IMG/VR virus record: IMGVR_UViG_3300042287_000342
Span: 1-55,565 of that record
Strand: one strand, 5' to 3'
DNA: 55,565 nt
Source of the DNA: a virus
The position numbers and the translations under genes were made by a program. Below are positions 49,964 through 55,565 of the stretch, piece after piece. Position 1 is the stretch's first letter, and each line of letters begins with the position of its first letter. A model generated the notes under the pieces. It saw nothing but the letters and a program-made list of their open reading frames with translations, had not been told where the DNA came from and did not search any database.

Positions 49964-51502
49964 TTATACAATTACACTTTCTTCCAAAGCACGTAGTTCA
50001 TCATCATCGGGATTTGAGAAATCTATCTCATCAGTTTTCTTACCATCTTCAAATGTCAAGATGTTTGGTACAGCATAGGCCACTGGGCCACCCTGCAGTC
50101 GGGCACCTTCTAGACTGGTCAAGAATCTCGAAGCAGTTTCGATCATGTCAAACGCTTCTTGTTTGGTAGACTTAGAGAACAGTTCTTTTACAAAGTTACT
50201 GAAGTATAGTATCTTGTTAGGCACCCATTCGCTGTAGTCTTTTTCTTTCTTGCCTTCAATACCCCACATACGCCAATCTGGATCAAACTTAGCACACTCA
50301 ATATCCATTAAGTTGTTGGCACGTTGCACAGCACGAATATGACATTCAACATTATGACCCATCATCAATGCATAGGCAAATGAATCCCATGATGTCTTGC
50401 CTTCTTTCTTGATCTTGTTCAACATGCCTGGTGCGTAATGGCATATATCTGCGATCGTAAGTCTTCGACCAAAATCGCTTTCGAAAGGAAAAGGTATATC
50501 GTGCCGTCCGGAAAGATTCTTAGTGTCCGGGGCTTTATCCATGATAACACTGAATCGTTTATTGGAATGTTGGGCATTAGTATATACCAATCCGTGAGCT
50601 GTTGCGATGAAAGGTGATGCGCAGTCAAAGGAAATAGTGAAGTTTTCATTTATTTTTTTGATCTCCCGTTGGATCAGTGTGAGATAACAGGCCCAGTCTA
50701 GTTGAGCTGTACCTAAGAAGTGCATCCAGTCCTTGCCTTCTAACATACCTTCAAACTTTAATGTGATCAGTCTGCGTAAGGTAATAGGCATCTTGCACAT
50801 GTTAGCGCCACCCATAGCCCAGCCTTCTGCTTCCTTACCAGCATACTTGCCTTTGGGATCTGAAAACTCTTTGACACCTTCGTACCAACGTTCAGCTGTG
50901 TCCCAGTCGCTGCCTTGTAGTACGTTTAACCACTTGGTCTGACCTAGACGATTCTGTAAAAAGTAGTCGTTGTTAAATTTGGTCTTTTCTAGGCAGTCTT
51001 CAAACGTCTTTAGACCAGTCTTAGGTGAATGAATATGATCACAGGCCCATGTAGGAACGTCAAGCATCATGGACCAATCTGCAGTAACTTCTAGCCATTC
51101 CAGTATCTTTTGACGAGTCTTGTTGGCTTCTGCACCTTCAAAATTTAACCAATCGAACTTGAGTACACCTTTACCAATCTGGTATCCACCAGAGTCGCCT
51201 AGGATCATAGTTTTCGATCGATCACGGTCCTGTATCATGGATTCCTGTACGAGACTCTTGTTGAGATCCAGTTGTGCGTGACCTGCTGAATATAGACCAT
51301 ACTTGTAATAGAAATAGCCCTGTTCGGGATTTAGAAAGTTCATGCCTTCAATGCCGCGATCAAACTCTTTAGGAATTCGATCTTTAGGAATAAATTCTTC
51401 TACTCTCTGCTTGGCTATGTATGTGGAATAAAAACTGCTGATAGCAGGCAAATATACCGCATAGTCTTTTTGTAGGGGTGTTAGGTCAATTGGTTGTTTC
51501 AT
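49964..51502 (-). CDS. dpdA: tRNA-guanine transglycosylase-like base-exchange enzyme (DpdA-like)
   Basis: This 512-residue protein has TGT-fold landmarks. D103-S-G-G-Y-Q (LGDSGGYQ) matches the substrate-binding DSGGFQ, D148 (MMLDVP) fits the second base-contacting Asp, VLQG ends at residue 197, GWAMGGAN at 227-234 matches the GGLAVGE loop, and D293 (SFDCASP) matches the nucleophile in FDCVMPT. The zinc site usual in tRNA-acting TGTs is not evident, and the C-terminal ~200 residues are different. Phage TGT relatives called DpdA insert 7-deazaguanines into DNA. FolE, QueE and a QueD-like protein nearby support that role. Confidence 0.78.
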   Translation of the reverse strand: MKQPIDLTPLQKDYAVYLPAISSFYSTYIAKQRVEEFIPKDRIPKEFDRGIEGMNFLNPEQGYFYYKYGLYSAGHAQLDLNKSLVQESMIQDRDRSKTMILGDSGGYQIGKGVLKFDWLNFEGAEANKTRQKILEWLEVTADWSMMLDVPTWACDHIHSPKTGLKTFEDCLEKTKFNNDYFLQNRLGQTKWLNVLQGSDWDTAERWYEGVKEFSDPKGKYAGKEAEGWAMGGANMCKMPITLRRLITLKFEGMLEGKDWMHFLGTAQLDWACYLTLIQREIKKINENFTISFDCASPFIATAHGLVYTNAQHSNKRFSVIMDKAPDTKNLSGRHDIPFPFESDFGRRLTIADICHYAPGMLNKIKKEGKTSWDSFAYALMMGHNVECHIRAVQRANNLMDIECAKFDPDWRMWGIEGKKEKDYSEWVPNKILYFSNFVKELFSKSTKQEAFDMIETASRFLTSLEGARLQGGPVAYAVPNILTFEDGKKTDEIDFSNPDDDELRALEESVIV

Positions 51503-51851
51503 ATTCTCTCGATAGGTGTGCTATTATTGTTAGTTGGTCTTGTGCCTCTTTTACATTTTCTAGCGCAATGCGAACTGCTTCATTTTTCATAGCTTTTTCT
51601 AAAATCTCAATCTCTTGGCGTTGTTTACTTTTTGCCCAAGACAATAAATTTTGTGTTTCTTGATCTAGTCCTACAGTGGCATAACTGGTAGTTAGGTTCA
51701 TCCACGTACTACCATCAAATACCTGCATGTCTGATCCCCATACACGGACCATACCTTGCATTGGATTGGTAATATTCATATTAATATATGGCACACTGGT
51801 GTTACCACCAGATACTGTTAGTCCGCTAACACCCTGTAGACCTTTAATCAT
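51486..51851 (-). CDS. Conserved phage protein between clamp and DpdA-like genes
   Basis: This 121-residue protein has a beta N-terminus (INMNITNPMQGMVRVWGSDM, QVFDGSTWMNL) and a C-terminal helix (EIEILEKAMKNEAVRIALEN). The N-terminal pattern MVRVWGSDMQVFDGSTW is like short modules in phage structural proteins. It overlaps the DpdA-like gene by 17 bases and begins two bases after the clamp stop. No function recognised. Confidence 0.6.
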   Translation of the reverse strand: MIKGLQGVSGLTVSGGNTSVPYINMNITNPMQGMVRVWGSDMQVFDGSTWMNLTTSYATVGLDQETQNLLSWAKSKQRQEIEILEKAMKNEAVRIALENVKEAQDQLTIIAHLSREYETTN

Positions 51852-51853
51852 AT

Positions 51854-52591
51854 TTAGGCAGCTTGTGCAGGAACAATATATTTGTAAGTGGCTAATCCAC
51901 TGTCGAGTGTGATCTGAATAGCACCTTCATTGCTCAGAGACATCTTGGTGTTATTAACATCAGCGATCTTAAGGATACTTAAGATTGGAAGCACTGGCCA
52001 AGTCCAACCACGATCCAGTTTACCTGCTACGTTCTGTGCAAAAATAAACTCACCACCGTGTGTGCTTGCATCACCAAAGATAAACTTGAGATTACCGCCG
52101 TCTGTCTTGGCCAAGAATGTTGGATGCTCGTTGTTAGCACCTGCCTGGAAGTTGAAACGCTGTACCGCGGCCACGCTAGGTTCCAGTTCCACATCCCACT
52201 TGACACCACGGAACTTGACAGTTTTCATCTTTTCGTTGATGATTTCTGCATTCATAAAACGATAATCGTTTTTAAAATCGCTGTCTTTGTTTTCAAAGTG
52301 AATGCCTACAGGAATAACGTCACCGTTGCGTTCTGCAGTAGTGATTGAAATCTTTGCATCATCCTTGTATTCTGCCCCGTCTAACAGATACTTTAGTTTG
52401 TTGAGCTGCGGCATACCAAACACACCCAACATGTCTGGATAAGGGTTAACAGTTTCTGCTTCCATGATCACTGAACGGTCATCAGCCATTGAGTTGATTG
52501 TGGTTTTTTCTTCTGTGCCTGTGACCTTGACCGTGGTCAAGAAGCCTAGGTTCTGTGTGTGGCTTACGATGTCTTGTAGTATATCTTTCAT
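51854..52591 (-). CDS. 45: Sliding clamp, gp45-like
   Basis: This 245-residue protein resembles T4 gp45 (228 residues), the trimeric DNA clamp. It has IVSHTQNLGFLTTVKVTGTE at the start, MLGVFGMPQLNKLKYLLDGA in the first domain, and a second domain with GRGWTWPVLPIL-like sequence and MSLSNEGAIQITLDSGLATY. The clamp tethers the polymerase to DNA and, in T4, also activates late transcription. GGAG precedes the ATG, and a CTAAATATAA motif lies in the 62-base gap upstream. No clamp-loader genes are in this window. Confidence 0.82.
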   Translation of the reverse strand: MKDILQDIVSHTQNLGFLTTVKVTGTEEKTTINSMADDRSVIMEAETVNPYPDMLGVFGMPQLNKLKYLLDGAEYKDDAKISITTAERNGDVIPVGIHFENKDSDFKNDYRFMNAEIINEKMKTVKFRGVKWDVELEPSVAAVQRFNFQAGANNEHPTFLAKTDGGNLKFIFGDASTHGGEFIFAQNVAGKLDRGWTWPVLPILSILKIADVNNTKMSLSNEGAIQITLDSGLATYKYIVPAQAA

Positions 52592-52617
52592 TTAGAGATT
52601 CTCCATGTATATTAAGA

Positions 52618-52627
52618 TTATATTTAG
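52618..52627 (-). promoter_or_regulatory. Candidate late promoter (CTAAATATAA)
   Basis: CTAAATATAA on the minus strand lies in the gap between the polymerase stop and the clamp start, about 27 bases upstream of the clamp ATG. It contains the TAAATA core found in the other gaps of the window. Promoter use is inferred from motif and place. Confidence 0.4.
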
Positions 52628-52653
52628 ATCTTGAGAAAAAATCAACCTAGAAA

Positions 52654-55317
52654 TCACTCAAAATCAAACAGTTTGCTGAATGTGTTATCCGACCTTGTTG
52701 AACTGATGTCCCATTCCAAAACACCAATAAGGTTTTCTAGCTTTTCGTCAATGACAGTGGTTTCCATTTCGCCATCGTCGAAAGGCAGATCTTTGAACCA
52801 TTGCGGCAGTCTCAGTTCATCCACAGGATATGCCACTGAGGTATAGCCCATAGGATTGTCTTTGACCTTGCAGACAATGACTTTAGCACCATCTACGATG
52901 TTCATAGAATATTTGTCATCCATCATTCGCTTAAGAGTGTTCCAGTTTAGACTAGCTCGAACATGACCGGGCATGTTGGTTTTGCCGGCTTTCTTTTCTT
53001 TGTCACGATAGTCAGTGATGTTATTGGCACGTTTAGGTGAACCTTTTTCCCAGCCTGGCCGTGTCTTGAATTCTGTGCGAAAGTTAGTGATGTATTCCAA
53101 CACTGATTCCTTAGTCTCGCCGTTTAGCACTCGGGTCAGTACCGCACTCAAGAAGTCTTGGATAACAACCGGGGTATCTGACCGCTTGAGGTCAAGCCCC
53201 ATGGCTTTGATTTTGCCTGGACCGTCGACATCAGCACGTTTGCCTTCTTTGTCGTAGTAGAGAACTGCGTATCGTTTTTTGGTGATAAACAGTCCTTTGC
53301 TTGCAACAATCTCGCGACCTGCTTTGATGACGTCCCCTCGAGTCTTTGGACAGTGGAAGGCGTCCTGCATGAATTTGACAAATGTTCCATTGACTGTTTC
53401 TCCTATGGTATCGTAAAGTTCAACCACTGATTCTCTGTTCCAGGGAATCAGTCCTTTCTCAATGTCTTTCTTCAGCGTAGAATACGCAGAGAAATAACAA
53501 GAGTCTGTGTCACCGTAGATAATAGCACGACCAACATGATCTGCTTCTCCGGTAATGATTTCATTGACTTTTGACGCCATATGGCGAGCAATAGCTCTGC
53601 CAGTGAGTGTAGTCGATTGACCGATTCTGTTATCAAAGAATCTGCAGCCTGGATTTAAGATAGCACCATACAGGCTGTTCAAGTTAATCTTCTTAACCAG
53701 CTGTCGCTTGTCCCAGTATTCTTCTTCGATCTTGTTGCCAGCGGCAATACATTCTTTGAGTTTGGCCTGCATTTCTTTGCGTTCTGCATACCAACGTTTC
53801 AGCAGTCCGGGAATGATACCTTCTTTCTCATAGGTAAAGATAGTGCCGTTGGCGCTCAGCATCCAAGGTTGATTTGATTCAAAAATTAAATCGTAGATCT
53901 GTGCTGCGCTTAAAGTATCAGATCCACCATCTTCCCAGTCAATGGTGATTTCACGCCCTACCTTTCTTTCAAGTACGTCAGTGTATTCGATACTGCCAAA
54001 CATTCCTTCCCAGGCTGAGGCAAAGGATTTATTTTTAGCCATTTGACCGTCGATATATTCCTTGGTGCCATCTTGGCGCAGTTGTCCCACGATGGTTTCC
54101 GGTCCCATGTTCAGCGCACGAATCGCACTAGGATACAGTGAATTAATATCTAGTGAGCCAATCCATTCGTGTATGCCCTTCTTGGGATAGGCCACATAAG
54201 CACCTGCAGCCTGTGTATCTATGCCATCACGATTCACACGATTAGGAACGATCATACCACGCTTGTGTGCTTCGTTGATGATGGCCTGTTCTGTAACCGC
54301 CACGGCACCCATAGTGGTAGCCAACAGCACTGTGCATTCGTGCGCCAGTGTGTTAGCCAGAGCCAAGAATTTTAATTTCTTGTCTAACTTGTCCAGTAGA
54401 GCAGTGTCTTGCCTGTTGTATTCTATGAATCTACGGAAGTCATTGTTGTACAATTGGTCTAAGGTGCCTTCATAGACAGTCTTGTTTTCCCCAATTTCCA
54501 TTTCACCAATGGCATCCAGTCGATAGGTATGTCGTTCTTCATAGGTATATTTGCGATACAGTTCAAGACTGTCGAGGTGTACACGACCGATGAAGTCATA
54601 GGTCACGGCAGTTTTGCCATACTTTTCGTATTCTCGCTTTTTAGGAAACTGATTCCACAGACAGAAACGGCGTGTGTCCTCTTTGCTTAGGACCTTGGTC
54701 ACACGATTCACTGTATAGGGAATATCAAAACCTTCTGAGTTCCAACCGCTGAGAACATCAACATCTTGTATGATATCTAAAAATGTGTCCAGCATTTCTG
54801 ATTCAGTTTCGAACAGCATAGTATTGGGGATGTCTTCGATCTGACGCTTGGCTTCGGCCATGCTGAGTGTTTTAGGAGGGATGGCCAAACATATCATGGT
54901 CTCCATCCATTGTAGATACACAGCAATAGCGGTGATAGGCATGAATGCATCTTCTGGTGATGCATAACCGCGTTCTGGATCAAAGTCTACTTCGATGTCG
55001 AAGAATGCTACATTAAGTTTAGGAGCGTCGGTGTTAAGATAATGATCTTCGAGGCAACGATATATGGGATTGATATCGCTTTCGTAGAGTTTTTTGTTGC
55101 TGTGTATGGCTAGTTCTTTGCGATGTTCTTTGACATTTTTTGAACTAACACGGCTTAATGGTTCGCCTTTGATTGATTGGAACTTGCCGCGGGGATCGAT
55201 GTAATAAAAAACATGCCTAGCTGGATATTCTTTGAAATGTCTCTGACCTTTGTCATCGCGTTCAACCACACGGATGATATCATTGTCGCGATCATAGAAA
55301 GCGTCTACGTAACTCAT
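52654..55317 (-). CDS. 43: DNA polymerase, T4 gp43-like, family B
   Basis: This 887-residue protein is near the T4 length of 898. The proofreading exonuclease has Exo I (FFDIEVDFD, D107/E109), Exo II (SGWNSEGFDIP, residues 190-200) and Exo III (YNRQD, Y300/D304). The polymerase has motif A (LDINSLYPS from residue 389), motif B (KKINLNSLYGAI near 542), motif C (YGDTDS, 601-606) and a KKRY element. The last residues NTFSKLFDFE form the probable clamp-binding peptide. AGGAG is the ribosome binding site and a short stem-loop lies directly upstream. It should copy the phage genome with the clamp at 51854-52591. Confidence 0.95.
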   Translation of the reverse strand: MSYVDAFYDRDNDIIRVVERDDKGQRHFKEYPARHVFYYIDPRGKFQSIKGEPLSRVSSKNVKEHRKELAIHSNKKLYESDINPIYRCLEDHYLNTDAPKLNVAFFDIEVDFDPERGYASPEDAFMPITAIAVYLQWMETMICLAIPPKTLSMAEAKRQIEDIPNTMLFETESEMLDTFLDIIQDVDVLSGWNSEGFDIPYTVNRVTKVLSKEDTRRFCLWNQFPKKREYEKYGKTAVTYDFIGRVHLDSLELYRKYTYEERHTYRLDAIGEMEIGENKTVYEGTLDQLYNNDFRRFIEYNRQDTALLDKLDKKLKFLALANTLAHECTVLLATTMGAVAVTEQAIINEAHKRGMIVPNRVNRDGIDTQAAGAYVAYPKKGIHEWIGSLDINSLYPSAIRALNMGPETIVGQLRQDGTKEYIDGQMAKNKSFASAWEGMFGSIEYTDVLERKVGREITIDWEDGGSDTLSAAQIYDLIFESNQPWMLSANGTIFTYEKEGIIPGLLKRWYAERKEMQAKLKECIAAGNKIEEEYWDKRQLVKKINLNSLYGAILNPGCRFFDNRIGQSTTLTGRAIARHMASKVNEIITGEADHVGRAIIYGDTDSCYFSAYSTLKKDIEKGLIPWNRESVVELYDTIGETVNGTFVKFMQDAFHCPKTRGDVIKAGREIVASKGLFITKKRYAVLYYDKEGKRADVDGPGKIKAMGLDLKRSDTPVVIQDFLSAVLTRVLNGETKESVLEYITNFRTEFKTRPGWEKGSPKRANNITDYRDKEKKAGKTNMPGHVRASLNWNTLKRMMDDKYSMNIVDGAKVIVCKVKDNPMGYTSVAYPVDELRLPQWFKDLPFDDGEMETTVIDEKLENLIGVLEWDISSTRSDNTFSKLFDFE

Positions 55318-55328
55318 TTATTCTCCTA

Positions 55329-55347
55329 TGCAATTTTTAGGCTTGCA
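55329..55347 (-). promoter_or_regulatory. Stem-loop touching the polymerase ribosome binding site
   Basis: TGCAA and TTGCA arms (5 bp) with a nine-base loop lie one base upstream of the AGGAG used by the polymerase gene. T4 gp43 represses its own translation by binding a 5-bp hairpin with an eight-base loop at the same place. The loop sequence here is different, so the parallel is one of position and shape. Confidence 0.4.
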
Positions 55348-55385
55348 AATACCAATGTGCGGTTTATGGCCACGCCTACCATCTA

Positions 55386-55396
55386 CTTTTATTTAA
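55386..55396 (-). promoter_or_regulatory. Candidate late promoter-like motif (TTAAATAAAAG)
   Basis: TTAAATAAAAG overlaps the stop codon of the partial gene at the right edge and lies about 70 bases upstream of the polymerase ATG. It carries the shared TAAATA core. For an early gene such as the polymerase the assignment is doubtful. Confidence 0.25.
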
Positions 55397-55563
55397 CTAC
55401 TTAGCATCCTTACTAGGCCAACGCTGTCAATACTGACTAGCAAGAGGTAGTTAGCCAACATGCCAAACGATTTCCTAGTATAAGCAGCCCAAGCATACAT
55501 GGCACAACCAGAAATCCATATAGGATAAAGAGCCAGTAAAGGCGGAGTGGGGACGGTGACTGC
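55393..55563 (-). CDS. Membrane protein, C-terminal fragment cut by the right edge
   Basis: The frame is open to the right edge and ends in TAA at 55393-55395, leaving 56 residues. The visible part holds hydrophobic stretches (PPLLALYPIWISGCAMYAWA, then MLANYLLLVSIDSVGLVRML), as in small multi-pass membrane proteins of phages. No family can be named from this fragment. The other two frames are stopped earlier or lack a plausible product. Confidence 0.5.
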   Translation of the reverse strand, partial: AVTVPTPPLLALYPIWISGCAMYAWAAYTRKSFGMLANYLLLVSIDSVGLVRMLSS

Positions 55564-55565
55564 CA

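Noticed and set aside
36768-55317. QueC, clamp-loader, helicase or tRNA genes
   Set aside because: I looked for their usual motifs in the proteins of this strand and for tRNA-like cloverleaf sequence in the gaps and saw none.
1-55565. Prophage integration, transposon or CRISPR signals
   Set aside because: No integrase, transposase, terminal inverted repeats, or regularly spaced short repeats are visible; the repeats found are protein-coding modules.

Overview
This is an AT-rich segment of a T4-like marine myovirus genome, not bacterial chromosome. The clearest evidence is a family B DNA polymerase of the gp43 type, a gp45-type sliding clamp and a T4 RNase H-type 5' nuclease. They sit among many small, tightly packed genes of the sort I associate with cyanophage and pelagiphage T4-like genomes. 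The other half carries very large virion structural genes with phage tail-collar and tail-fibre modules. No photosynthesis genes, tRNAs, integrase, insertion sequences or CRISPR arrays are visible. The host cannot be named from this window.

Layout. Bases 1-23790 (+) hold a virion adsorption block. It starts with a giant adhesin-like gene that is open at the left edge. A conserved structural protein follows, then four long fibre-like proteins that share one N-terminal domain, a small tail-fibre-assembly-like protein, and a pair of paralogous structural proteins. Bases 23848-36678 (+) form one translationally coupled operon, with nearly every junction an ATGA or similar overlap. It contains a small conserved gene, four GT-A-type glycosyltransferase-like proteins, two unknowns, four tandem radical SAM proteins with an extra N-terminal cysteine cluster, and two SGNH-hydrolase-like proteins. 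It most likely makes or attaches a surface modification on the virion or the host, but the substrate is unknown. The strand changes at about 36760.

Bases 36768-55563 (-) are the replication and nucleotide-metabolism half, read from right to left. The order begins with a membrane protein fragment cut by the right edge, then DNA polymerase, sliding clamp, and a TGT/DpdA-like base-exchange enzyme. Next come small unknown genes, a QueD-like protein, a GT4 glycosyltransferase, FolE, a CDGSH-like protein, an MBD4-like DNA glycosylase, a cupin, a phosphoribosyltransferase and a HIT protein. After these come an AbrB-like protein, QueE, the 5' nuclease, and a run of conserved small proteins.

FolE, the QueD-like protein, QueE and the DpdA-like transglycosylase together outline a pathway that would make a 7-deazaguanine base and insert it into phage DNA. 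QueC is not in the window. The MBD4-like glycosylase, phosphoribosyltransferase, CDGSH-like protein and GT4 enzyme lie between those genes and may belong to the same DNA-modification or repair programme. A recurrent TAAATA-containing motif in the few gaps between genes looks like a T4-type late promoter. A small stem-loop touches the ribosome binding site of the polymerase gene, in the same position as the known T4 gp43 self-regulatory operator. No gap between genes exceeds 300 bases.
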